Below, one piece after another: positions 23,964 through 31,994 of a stretch of 33,140 nucleotides of DNA. A model generated the notes under the pieces. It saw only the letters and a list, made by a program, of their open reading frames with translations. It searched no databases and had not been told where the DNA came from. Position numbers and translations under genes: made by a program. The stretch spans positions 1-33,140 of the forward strand of contig NZ_CAMYOM010000023.1 in NCBI RefSeq assembly GCF_947260015.1, given 5' to 3'. Position 1 is the stretch's first letter. Each line of letters starts with the position of its first letter. The DNA is from an uncultured Eudoraea sp. (lineage in GTDB: Bacteria > Bacteroidota > Bacteroidia > Flavobacteriales > Flavobacteriaceae).

Positions 23964-24953
23964 ATGAATTCAATCTCCCTGCATACTAAGGCAATGGTTA
24001 AAATGCTTATGGCGAGAGTTGATGACGGTGTTCAAATGTCAGAGGTATTTTTAGTTGCCTGTGGAGGTTCACTGGTAGATCTCTACCCGGCCAAATTCTT
24101 CCTGACGAGTGAGAGCTTTCTTTTGCGCACTGATCTCTATACGGCTAACGAGTTTGTTCATGCCGTACCGAAGGTGCTCGGAGAGCGGTCGGTTGTCATC
24201 TTTTGCTCGCACAGTGGTGTTACGCCAGAGATAGTTGAGGCGCTGAAAGTTGCAAAAGCAGCGGGTTCTCTCACTGTCTCATTGACTCACAACAAATCAT
24301 CGGAGCTTGCCTCTTTTTCGGATTACAATGTTGTATACGAGTGGGGTGATGAATCAAGCGTTCAAAATAATCCGATGGCAATTACGCTGGCACTTTGTCT
24401 AGAAATATTGCAACACTCGGAGGGATATCCCAATTACCACAAATTTCAGGAAGCTTTACTAAAGATAGATGATGTAGTTACAGCAGCATGCAACAAAGTG
24501 GGCCAACGAGTCATAACATTTGCAGAAACTTATCAGAATGAGAAATTGTTCTATATTTTGTCTAGCGGAGCAAGCTTCGGACTCGCTTATGGCTTTGCGA
24601 TTTGCTCCCTGATGGAAATGCAATGGCTGCACGCGAGCGCAATTCACTCCGGCGAGTTTTTTCATGGTCCTTTCGAAATTACAGACAAAAAAACCAATTT
24701 CATTGTGTTGGTAAATGAAGGCCGCACTCGCCCATTGGATGAAAGGGTAATCACCTTCCTTAAAAGTTACGCGAAGAATTATGTAATAATCGACGCCAAA
24801 GAGCTCGGTCTTGGTGTGCTTCCCAAGTCCGTTGTCGAGTTTTTTAATCCGATCCTGTTCTACAGTGTGCTGTGTGATTATCGGGAGGCATTGGCAAAGT
24901 TTCGCAATCATCCGCTTGAAACACGCCGTTATATGGGTAAAGTGGAATACTAA
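23964..24953 (+). CDS. FrlB-like SIS-domain sugar-amine deglycase
   Basis: A 329-residue protein with two SIS domains. The first is at about 25-150 (VFLVACGGSLVDLYPAKFF, VIFCSHSGVTPEIVEALK). The second is at about 180-310 (YILSSGASFGLAYGFAICSL) with SGEFFHGPFEI at 229-239, including Glu231 and His234 as candidate catalytic residues. The C-terminus ETRRYMGKVEY resembles E. coli FrlB (fructoselysine-6-phosphate deglycase), which releases glucose 6-phosphate and the amino acid. Position between a transporter and a FrlD-like kinase supports this role. Nine of its 11 Arg codons are CGN, unlike neighbours that favour AGA/AGG, and the coding DNA reads more GC-rich, suggesting acquisition by transfer. 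The exact Amadori substrate is open. Confidence 0.75.
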   Translation: MNSISLHTKAMVKMLMARVDDGVQMSEVFLVACGGSLVDLYPAKFFLTSESFLLRTDLYTANEFVHAVPKVLGERSVVIFCSHSGVTPEIVEALKVAKAAGSLTVSLTHNKSSELASFSDYNVVYEWGDESSVQNNPMAITLALCLEILQHSEGYPNYHKFQEALLKIDDVVTAACNKVGQRVITFAETYQNEKLFYILSSGASFGLAYGFAICSLMEMQWLHASAIHSGEFFHGPFEITDKKTNFIVLVNEGRTRPLDERVITFLKSYAKNYVIIDAKELGLGVLPKSVVEFFNPILFYSVLCDYREALAKFRNHPLETRRYMGKVEY

Positions 24954-24976
24954 TTTTGAAGATGGGGAATAACGCA

Positions 24977-25816
24977 ATGAAGGTCATAGGTATCGGCGAC
25001 AATGTTGTGGACGATTACATTCACATTCGGACGATGTTTCCGGGGGGTAACGCACTCAACTTTTCGGTATATGCGTCAATGTTGGGTTGCGACGCGGCCT
25101 ATCTGGGCGTTTTTGGCAGCGATGAGAGTGCTAAGCATGTGCAACGAACACTCGCCGAAACAGGGGTAGATACTTCCCATTGCCGCTGTGTTGACGGACC
25201 AAATGGTCGGGCAATTTTGACAATCGAAGATGGCGAGAGAGTTTTTATCTCATCAAACGAGGGCGGGATTAGCAAAACCGTCCCAATGGAATTCATTTTC
25301 GACGATCTCGATTACCTGCAATCGTTTTCAATTGTCCATACTAGTGCATACAGCTACATGGATAGCTATCTATTGCAAATGCAAGGACTGAATCCCCTGC
25401 TCAGCTACGACTTTTCGGATGACTTCAATAATGAACATGCGCTATCCCTATGCCAGTACATCGACTTCGGTTTTTTTTCCTGTGCCGAATGGACTGAAGA
25501 AGCAGCTATGGAACTTCTTGAGAAAGCTGTGAACAGAGGCTGTACCATCGCAGTGGCCACACGGGGTCCACAGGAAGTCATTCTGTATGATAGTCTATCC
25601 TGGTTTAGACAGGCTCCCCGGGCGGTGATACCAACAGACACGCTCGGAGCAGGAGATGCCTTCATCAGCGGATTCCTGATTTCCTATATCGGAGGCAAAG
25701 CCAACACCAGTGTTCATCAGGCCTCCTTGATTAAAAACTCCCTTGGGAAAGCTGCTTCATTCGCTGCAGAGATTTGCCAGTTGCACGGTGCTTTCGGCCA
25801 CGGCTTACACTATTAA
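24977..25816 (+). CDS. FrlD-like PfkB-family kinase (fructosamine 6-kinase candidate)
   Basis: A 279-residue ribokinase/PfkB sugar kinase. GDNVVDDY is at 7-14 and the substrate-binding GGNALNFSVY at 23-32. Motif-2 DTLGAGDAFISGF is at 221-233 with catalytic Asp227. The pattern IGDN-V-D ... GGNA-N resembles E. coli FrlD more than other PfkB kinases. It would phosphorylate the imported fructosamine for cleavage by the upstream deglycase. The frame opens earlier (24956, 24962), but I chose the ATG at 24977 because it gives the family N-terminus MKVIGIGDN and follows a GGGGA 9-10 nt upstream. A Shine-Dalgarno-like site is unusual in this lineage and supports transfer. The gene begins 23 nt after the deglycase stop. 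Confidence 0.8.
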   Translation: MKVIGIGDNVVDDYIHIRTMFPGGNALNFSVYASMLGCDAAYLGVFGSDESAKHVQRTLAETGVDTSHCRCVDGPNGRAILTIEDGERVFISSNEGGISKTVPMEFIFDDLDYLQSFSIVHTSAYSYMDSYLLQMQGLNPLLSYDFSDDFNNEHALSLCQYIDFGFFSCAEWTEEAAMELLEKAVNRGCTIAVATRGPQEVILYDSLSWFRQAPRAVIPTDTLGAGDAFISGFLISYIGGKANTSVHQASLIKNSLGKAASFAAEICQLHGAFGHGLHY

Positions 25817-25888
25817 ATTGTGCATTCACGAGAAATCGGGTGGCAGGACCAGCATAAACGAGGGCCATTTAAACCACGATTAATCAAC

Positions 25889-25896
25889 TATATTTG
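25889..25896 (+). promoter_or_regulatory. Candidate -7 promoter element of the S10 peptidase gene
   Basis: TATATTTG matches TAnnTTTG. It is only about 13-22 nt from the possible starts at 25909 and 25918, implying a very short leader. No exact -33 TTTG is found. Confidence 0.25.
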
Positions 25897-25908
25897 AAAA
25901 AACCTTAA

Positions 25909-27420
25909 ATGCTAACTATGATAAAACTAAATATACTTTCCATATTCCTGATATTTTCGTTAGCTATCTCAGCACAAGAAAAAAAACAGGATTCAACCTC
26001 AGTGCCGGAACCAAAGTCATTTATTACCACTCATCAAAGTACAAACGGAGGTAAAATAATTAGATATAAGGCTATAGCATCAGAGACATATTTAAAGAAT
26101 AAATCTGACAAACCACTTGCTTCTATATGGTCAGTTGCATATGTGCAGGAAGGGTTAAGTGACCTGACCAAACGCCCTGTCACTTTTGTTTTTAATGGAG
26201 GTCCCGGATCGGCATCAGTGTGGCTGCATATGGGCATGTTTGGTCCTGAATTGGTAAAAGTAAACACGGACGCAAAAGAAGATGATGGTGCTGCGCCTTA
26301 TAATTTAGTGCATAATAATAATGGATTACTTGATCTGACAGATCTTGTTTTTATCGATCCTGTTGGTACCGGATATAGCCGGGTTATCGGCAAAGGTAAA
26401 GTTGAAAAATATTGGGGTCTAAATGAAGATGCTAAATCCATAGCCAAATTTATAAGACAATGGATAACGGAGAATAATCGTTGGTTTTCACCAAAATATA
26501 TTGCCGGTGAAAGCTTTGGTACGGTAAGAGCAGTTACAGTATCCAATACTTTAGAGAGCGATGGACAAAATATGGCATTAAATGGCTTAATACTTATTTC
26601 TCAAGCCCTGGATTATGCCGGCTCAACATCAGTTCACGACAATATAACTTCTTATCTCACATACTTGCCCAGTATGGCTGCAACTGCCTGGTATCATAAA
26701 AAAGCAGGTCAGGGTAAAACACTGGAATCATTTATTGATGAATGCAGAAAGTACACTTTAAATACTTATGCTTCTGTTCTTTACAGAGGTTCCCTACTTA
26801 ATGAAGCTGAGAAAAATGAGGCAGCCGAAAAGTTGAGCTATTTTACCGGTCTGGATAAGGACTATATTTTAAAATCGGACCTTAGGATTTTAATGCATAG
26901 ATTTCAAAAGGAACTACTTGCAGATCAGGGTCTTGCTCTTGGCAGATTAGATGGGCGTTTTATGGGAAATGAAGTTGATAAATTATCTGATGGCCCCCAC
27001 CTTGGAGATGCATCAAGTTATCAAATAAGTGCAGCGTATACTGCGGCCCTAAATCATTATTATGCATCTGTGCTTAATATAAAAATGGATCGTCCGTATA
27101 TAACTTCTAATGATGAAATCAGTAAAAAATGGAATTGGAGACCTGTTCCTAAGGATAAAATGTGGGAGCCTGATTTTGTTAATGTTGCCCGAAAATTGAG
27201 TGAAACAATGAGGAGGAATACTGATATGAAAGTTATGGTAGCCAGTGGATATTTTGATTTGATTACCCCTTTTTTTGATGCTGAATATACTTTTTCCCGC
27301 AACGGAATAGAGAGAGAGAAAATAAAAATGACCTATTACGAAGGAGGCCATATGATGTATACACACGAAGCTGATTTTATAAAATTGTCCAATGATATTC
27401 GAGAATTTTTGTCGAATTGA
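25909..27420 (+). CDS. Secreted S10-family serine carboxypeptidase-like protein
   Basis: A 503-residue protein with a signal peptide ending ...LAISAQ (about residue 23). The S10 oxyanion motif is FNGGPGSASVW (95-105), nucleophile Ser202 is in IAGESFGTVRA, Asp450 in ASGYFDLITP and His481 in EGGHMMYTH. S10 enzymes remove C-terminal residues from peptides at acidic pH and are common in the periplasm of Bacteroidota. The alternative start at 25918 gives a tidier signal peptide. It lies 92 nt after the kinase with its own -7-like box, so it may be independent. It could release amino acids or glycated residues for the transporter unit upstream, but that link is only positional. Codon use returns to the local norm (12 of 20 Arg codons AGA/AGG). 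Confidence 0.9.
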   Translation: MLTMIKLNILSIFLIFSLAISAQEKKQDSTSVPEPKSFITTHQSTNGGKIIRYKAIASETYLKNKSDKPLASIWSVAYVQEGLSDLTKRPVTFVFNGGPGSASVWLHMGMFGPELVKVNTDAKEDDGAAPYNLVHNNNGLLDLTDLVFIDPVGTGYSRVIGKGKVEKYWGLNEDAKSIAKFIRQWITENNRWFSPKYIAGESFGTVRAVTVSNTLESDGQNMALNGLILISQALDYAGSTSVHDNITSYLTYLPSMAATAWYHKKAGQGKTLESFIDECRKYTLNTYASVLYRGSLLNEAEKNEAAEKLSYFTGLDKDYILKSDLRILMHRFQKELLADQGLALGRLDGRFMGNEVDKLSDGPHLGDASSYQISAAYTAALNHYYASVLNIKMDRPYITSNDEISKKWNWRPVPKDKMWEPDFVNVARKLSETMRRNTDMKVMVASGYFDLITPFFDAEYTFSRNGIEREKIKMTYYEGGHMMYTHEADFIKLSNDIREFLSN

Positions 27421-27743
27421 AAAAGTTTAACAAATGTCAGTTCCAAACTGAAAAACCAGTGTGTAGAAATACGCTGCTACTTATGCTTGAAAACGTTGTG
27501 GTTAACTAAAAAAATGAACTCTTTTCAATGTTCCGAAATAACAGGATTTATTAAAGTAGAATTAATTAGTGATACTAAACTAACTATAAAAAGTATGGCT
27601 CAAATAGTGTTAAAAGGAGAATTGAGAATATAAAAATTCGGCCTTGTCCTAAACCCGAAATGTAGTATCTTTTGAAGTCTAGGCACATATTCAAGACCAG
27701 TGCAGAAAATACATTTGAAATATCAGCAACTTAAAAACGACTT
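27421..27743. other. 323-bp intergenic region
   Basis: AT-rich, with no coding signal that I can support. It has a short palindrome CAGTTccAAACTG near 27440 and a TATCTTTTG near 27667 that is one base off a -7 promoter box for the following gene. Confidence 0.4.
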
Positions 27744-28235
27744 ATGACTTTCTCATCCTCTTTAAATAAGATTACAAATTTAGTATTGATAACTTTCTTT
27801 ACATTACCTCTTGTCAACTGCAATCAACCGGTGAATAGCACAACGCCATTCGATTTAGAAAAGGCAAAAAGTGAAATAACATCTCGCCTAAGAACCTATG
27901 AAGATGCAATGGATAATGGAGACATAGCTGCATTTGGGAATTTGTATGCCGAAGACGCAGAAATATTTCATGATGGAAGTCCCTCAACAATTGGCAGGCA
28001 AAATATTATAAAAGGTTTTGAAGGCTGGGTCAGGGATAGTGTTATTGGCAGTTTTACCACAACAGGGCTGTGGGGAAACGAAGACTTGCTTGTGGAACAG
28101 GGAACCGGGTATTTTGCCCAGGCAAGCGGTAAATGGAAAGCGACGGGAAAATATTTGTTAGTCTGGAAGAAAGTTGATGGAGAATGGAAAATTTTTCGGG
28201 ATACATGGTTTGCAGACCCTAAAGATGAAGAGTAA
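27744..28235 (+). CDS. DUF4440/SnoaL-like (NTF2-fold) lipoprotein
   Basis: A 163-residue protein with a lipobox LVNC (Cys27). The mature domain has the DUF4440 pattern: a helix RLRTYEDAMDNGDIAAFGNL, then YAEDAEIFHDGSP, GRQNIIKGF, and closing strands GKWKATGKYLLVWKKVDGEW and KIFRDTW. The NTF2 fold binds small ligands or forms dimers; no enzyme function is implied. The gene is monocistronic, 323 nt after the peptidase gene. Confidence 0.85.
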   Translation: MTFSSSLNKITNLVLITFFTLPLVNCNQPVNSTTPFDLEKAKSEITSRLRTYEDAMDNGDIAAFGNLYAEDAEIFHDGSPSTIGRQNIIKGFEGWVRDSVIGSFTTTGLWGNEDLLVEQGTGYFAQASGKWKATGKYLLVWKKVDGEWKIFRDTWFADPKDEE

Positions 28236-28368
28236 TAAGCTAATGAAAGGGGTATTAAGCGCAAGTAATTCCAACAACAACACCTATAAACAATAACATC
28301 CTTGCTGGATGCTACACTGCAAATTGCCCAGCCAATAGAAGCCATTATGACCTGACTAAAATAGACCT

Positions 28369-28947
28369 ATGAACTTAAAGCAAATACTTTATATCTCTAT
28401 TCTACTCCTTGTTGGCTGCAAAAATGGAACTAAGCCTGAAGCTTCTGTTAGCCACGACAATACTATTGCTATCGCAAATGAGTTTATTGATGCATTCTAT
28501 TCTTTTAATAGAGACTCGCTAAAAGGAACGCTCTCAAATGCTGAAGAATCTCAACCCAGCATTTTGTATTATCAAAAATGGGCAGAATGTGGGAATTACG
28601 AAATAATAAAACGGTTCGATTGTAAAGAAAAGAATGATTCCACGGTGATATGCCCCATCACCGTAAAAGATGACCTGATGGGCGCCCTTCAAATAGATTT
28701 AAATGTTACGGACACTTTTCATATCACTATAAAAAATCAACAAATCCGATCTGTTCAAACCTCCTCGAATGATCCTGATTTGTATTATAAAGCCAGGGAG
28801 TGGATGAATCAGAACCGACCTGAGTTAATTGAAGAACCTTGTAAGGGGATGTGGGAGGGAGGGCCTACCCCATGTGAATGTATTAAAGCTATAGTACAAG
28901 GACTTATTGAATTTAAGGCTAATAAAGAAGTTGTCAAAATCCAATAA
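28369..28947 (+). CDS. Lipoprotein of unknown function (possible NTF2-like fold)
   Basis: A 192-residue lipoprotein (lipobox LVGC, Cys17). After a short linker comes a helix AIANEFIDAFYSFNRDSLKG (about 34-53), which suits an NTF2-like N-terminal helix. Three or four beta strands follow (YEIIKRFDCKEKND, VICPITVKDDLMG, LQIDLNVTDTFHIT). The C-terminus has a Cys-rich segment (EPCKGMWEGGPTPCECIKA) with three closely spaced Cys, perhaps for disulfides or metal. I do not recognise a named family. A REP-like hairpin follows directly after the stop. Confidence 0.7.
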   Translation: MNLKQILYISILLLVGCKNGTKPEASVSHDNTIAIANEFIDAFYSFNRDSLKGTLSNAEESQPSILYYQKWAECGNYEIIKRFDCKEKNDSTVICPITVKDDLMGALQIDLNVTDTFHITIKNQQIRSVQTSSNDPDLYYKAREWMNQNRPELIEEPCKGMWEGGPTPCECIKAIVQGLIEFKANKEVVKIQ

Positions 28948-28952
28948 GGGCC

Positions 28953-28983
28953 ACGCCCTCCGAAGTAAAACGAAGGAGGGCGT
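28953..28983. repeat. Dispersed REP-like hairpin, copy B
   Basis: A 9-bp stem ACGCCCTCC / GGAGGGCGT encloses GAAGTAAAACGAA. Bases 28955-28976 are identical to 9124-9145. It lies 5 nt after a stop codon and between convergent genes, so it may also stabilise 3' ends. Confidence 0.6.
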
Positions 28984-29034
28984 ATCGATGCGAAACGATG
29001 TGAAAGAGGTTTTTATATATTTCTTCTTGTACTC

Positions 29035-30225
29035 TTATTCTTCAGCTAATTTTATGTTTTTTTCATTTCTTCTTTGCCATATCGTGTAGGCCAATAAACC
29101 ATAGGCTATTGCCATTACCAGGAATGCAATTAGAAATCCCAACAGGGGAATAAAAGTCAATAATCGTATGACAATTGCGAAGCCCAGGGCTATAAACGAC
29201 GTTTTCCAATAACCCCAGGGTTGGCCATTTCGTTTCTCCAAATAATGGGTCAGCAGTAAGGCCCCGACTAAATGCCCGAACAGCACGCTAAAAAGATAGA
29301 ACGACAGAAGGAACAAGCTGATGGGGATGCCGATGATGATCATAAAGAAAAAAGCGATAAGTAAGGGCAGGCCGAAGAGGTAAATCAGACCGTAGCCAAA
29401 ACTTTTCAATAGATCTTTTTGGATATAGGTAACTGCCTCGGTAAAAAGAGGTTTAAAAAAATAATTTAGTAACAGGATGACCAAAAATGCCGAAAGCATA
29501 TAGAAGACCCAAAATCCGAAAGCGGCAATACCAAAGAATTTCCAGGGAATTTCTTCATGTTCGCCCATCAGGCTTTCATCTAGTTTGGCCGTTGCATTGA
29601 CGAGCGAATTCTTAAAATCGACTTTACCGTCTTCCGCCCAATAGGAAACATCTTGATGAAATTGGGCATTTTCACCAATTTCCAAATCTTCGGCTACGAT
29701 TTCGGAGGTGCCATATATTTTTCCGTCTATTTCCACTTCCTCCCCTTGTATAATGGCATCGCCTTCCACTATACCATCCATTTCCAGTTCGCCCGCGCTT
29801 GCTTTTAGCATTCCTATAATGACTCCTTTTATTCTGGTCTTGCCCCCCACGGTTATCAGATTGCCGTTTATGATAGCATCCTTGGTAATCGTAAGTTCGC
29901 CGCCGGCAACAATGACATCATCACCGACTTCGGCGTCAATGGTCAGTTTTCCACCCGTCATACGTATATCATCTGCCACATAACCTTTGATAATAATCTC
30001 TCTACCGGCCACGATAAGATCCTGGGCAATGGAATCGTTTATGGTAATATAGCTGCCGGCAGCTACCACATCGCCTTTGACCTTTGCATCAATACTAATA
30101 TCCTCGCCCGCCAGGTATATATCGTCGTTCTGCGGAGTTGAAATGCTAACATCCTCCCCGGATTTGAACTGTGAGATTGCTAAAAGTGGGAATAACCAAA
30201 TGAATAGAAGTGTCCTGGTTTTCAT
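29035..30225 (-). CDS. Bactofilin-like polymer-forming domain fused to a membrane domain
   Basis: A 396-residue protein starting at the Met at 30225, which yields a proper signal peptide (MKTRTLLFIWLFPLLAIS). An upstream start at 30270 is open but adds 15 residues that spoil it. Residues about 22-200 are a right-handed beta-helix of regular 16-20-residue turns (ISIDAKVKGDVVAAGS, LTIDAEVGDDVIVAGGE, VEIDGKIYGTSEIVAED), as in bactofilin-type polymer-forming proteins. Residues about 230-385 carry four to five membrane segments (AAFGFWVFYMLSAFLVILLL, FFFMIIIGIPISLFLLSFYL). Such fusions are common in Bacteroidota; a structural or envelope-organising role is inferred. It is convergent with the gene ending at 28947. 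Confidence 0.85.
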   Translation of the reverse strand: MKTRTLLFIWLFPLLAISQFKSGEDVSISTPQNDDIYLAGEDISIDAKVKGDVVAAGSYITINDSIAQDLIVAGREIIIKGYVADDIRMTGGKLTIDAEVGDDVIVAGGELTITKDAIINGNLITVGGKTRIKGVIIGMLKASAGELEMDGIVEGDAIIQGEEVEIDGKIYGTSEIVAEDLEIGENAQFHQDVSYWAEDGKVDFKNSLVNATAKLDESLMGEHEEIPWKFFGIAAFGFWVFYMLSAFLVILLLNYFFKPLFTEAVTYIQKDLLKSFGYGLIYLFGLPLLIAFFFMIIIGIPISLFLLSFYLFSVLFGHLVGALLLTHYLEKRNGQPWGYWKTSFIALGFAIVIRLLTFIPLLGFLIAFLVMAIAYGLLAYTIWQRRNEKNIKLAEE

Positions 30226-30478
30226 AATCCTGATTTTTAATGAGTCCCAAAGGAATTCATATTGTGGCACTTATGAAATGATATAGATCACTTGAAAATA
30301 TAGTGCGAGCTTAGAGGCTGGATATACGAGCTTCGTATTTAATACCTAATAGTTCTTTTCTCTGACCGCAAAACCTCACCAATTATTTCGATACCTTAGA
30401 GAGGGCCAACCACTATTTTTTAATTAAATTCCAAACTATAAGTTACAAATAGTATTACTTATAGTAGCACTCTGCTCT

Positions 30479-30541
30479 TTTGGAATTTGGAATTTGGAAT
30501 TTGGGATTTGGAATTTGGAATTTGGGGTTTGGGGTTTGGGG
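30479..30541 (+). repeat. Heptamer tandem repeat (TTTGGAA/TTTGGGG), nine units
   Basis: Units are TTTGGAA x3, TTTGGGA, TTTGGAA x2, TTTGGGG x3, with a degenerate tenth (TTTGGTG) to 30548. The last three units form closely spaced GGGG runs. Copy number should be prone to slippage. Confidence 0.9.
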
Positions 30542-30569
30542 TTTGGTGCTTCAACTAACGCCCCCGCTA

Positions 30570-30590
30570 GTGCGAGCGTTACGCTCGCAC
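30570..30590. repeat. Perfect 9-bp hairpin GTGCGAGCG/CGCTCGCAC
   Basis: The arms are separated by TTA only. It directly follows the heptamer array and is GC-rich. There is no T run on either side, so it resembles a REP or protein-binding palindrome rather than a terminator. Confidence 0.75.
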
Positions 30591-30739
30591 CGACCAAGGT
30601 GATATCTGTTGCTCTATCTAATGTGTACACATAGAATAAAATATGATATAGTATAACTCGTCACTAATCATCTTTGTGTGTAATTAAGATATATTATCTT
30701 AGTTTACATGAGTGAGATATAGTTAATAACTATATCCGC

Positions 30740-30751
30740 TTGTTAGCAAAC
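30740..30751 (-). repeat. Left copy of a 12-bp inverted repeat flanking the regulator/hydrolase pair
   Basis: TTGTTAGCAAAC here is the exact reverse complement of GTTTGCTAACAA at 33127-33138. The two copies enclose about 2.4 kb containing the broken regulator and the serine hydrolase. Confidence 0.4.
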
Positions 30752-30784
30752 ATCTTGATTAAATTCTAACACAACTCAATTTTC

Positions 30785-31909
30785 ATGAAAATGATATTAC
30801 AACATGAGTTTTATTTAAATTTTAATGAGCTTATCTTAATATTTGGTTTGTTGTTATCAATAATAATTGCTACGGCATTTGCTATAAAATCAAGGTTAAG
30901 AATTGCTAACATATGGTTTACGATTTTTCTGCTATCGAGTGCCATAGTATTTGCCGTAAAATTCCTTTATTCGACAGGGGAAATTATTAACTATCCCCAT
31001 TGGTTTAAAGTCAATTTCCCGGCTGGAATATTACGACCGTTGTTATTGTACTTCTATATTTTTTATTTACTAAACCCAACCAGAAAATTTAAATTAAAGG
31101 AATTAATTCATTTCATTCCATTCGTTATTTTGGTTTCTTATCTTTTTCCTTTTTTCCTCCAAAATGCGTCGTATAAAAATGCAGTACTTATGGGAGAAAT
31201 TACGAATACGATAGGAATACTCCCATCATGGTACAATGGCTTTCAATTTTTATATTCTATCGGTTATTTAGTACTAATTTTTTATTGTTTCCGAATTTAT
31301 GTGAAAGCAAATCCTAGGCCTAACCGAAAGAAAAAGGTTCTAATTAAATGGATTCAACTCATGATTGTAGCAAGTATAATTTTTGTTACAACCGCAGCAA
31401 TATTAAGAATTATCGACATCCAGGGCAACTTTAATCTGTATCTCTATGACATTTACTCCATATTGCTTGTGCTTTTGTCTATCAGATTAATAACGCTTCC
31501 AGAAATAGTTGGTATTTATTCTAATTCAAATAATAAATACGAAAGATAAAAAATATCAAAAATTGATATTACAAATTCCTTTTCCAAAATAAATGGTCTC
31601 ATGTTTCAAAACAATCTTTACAAGAGAAAAGACTTAAAACTTATTCATATTTCTGAGAAATTAGGAATCCCAGAATATCAAATTTCGCAAATCATTAATG
31701 AAGTTTCGGGAAAAAGCTTTAGAGATTTCATAAACATGTTCAGAGTTGAAGAAGCTAAAAGAATTTTATTGGATTCTCACAATAAATATTCTATTGAAGG
31801 TATCGCAAAAGACTCTGGATTTCATTCACGCGCTTCATTTTATGCAGCATTTAAAAAACATACCCAACTTACGCCTACACAATATTTAGAATTATCTAAA
31901 CAGTCTTAA
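30785..31909 (+). pseudogene. Membrane-anchored AraC-family regulator interrupted by one in-frame stop
   Basis: Residues 1-254 (to the TAA at 31547-31549) contain about seven hydrophobic segments typical of the 7TM sensor of Bacteroidota AraC regulators. After the stop the same frame continues open to 31909 and encodes the C-terminal AraC helix-turn-helix: LIHISEKLGIPEYQISQIIN, SGKSFRDFINMFRVEEAKRI, YSIEGIAKDSGFHSRASFYA, FKKHTQLTPTQYL. The joined product would be 374 residues, the normal length for this class. The junction reads KYER-stop-KIS where relatives have KY-x-K/R-S-x-L/I-S/T, so TCA (Ser) to TAA would explain it. A start at 31601 could still yield a free 102-residue DNA-binding domain. 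Sequencing error is possible. Confidence 0.75.
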
Positions 31910-31994
31910 ATCGCTTTACAAGACAACTGTTATTTTAATTATCGCAGTAGCCTATGTAATTTGTCATCCATAGAAATCAAATTAAAAAAGCGAA

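Larger units (their letters stand above)
30226..30784. other. 559-bp intergenic region with tandem repeats and hairpin
   Basis: It separates the divergent bactofilin-like gene and the broken regulator. It holds the heptamer repeat (30479-30541), a perfect hairpin (30570-30590) and one arm of a distant inverted repeat (30740-30751). The open frame across the heptamers (rich in PNSKFQI) is a by-product of the repeat and not a gene. Confidence 0.6.

Noticed and set aside
24459-24977. 172-codon open frame on the minus strand
   Set aside because: Lies opposite the FrlB-like gene, whose motifs are clear; the antisense product is Cys/His-rich and low in similarity to anything known to me.
29708-29983. 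91-codon + frame rich in Ser, Pro and Ile
   Set aside because: Antisense to the periodic beta-helix gene; its composition is an effect of that repeat pattern.
30479-30548. CRISPR array
   Set aside because: The unit is only seven bases with no spacers and there are no cas genes.
30436-30630. Minus-strand frame encoding a PNSKFQI repeat protein
   Set aside because: It is the translation of the heptamer tandem repeat and has no signal or promoter.
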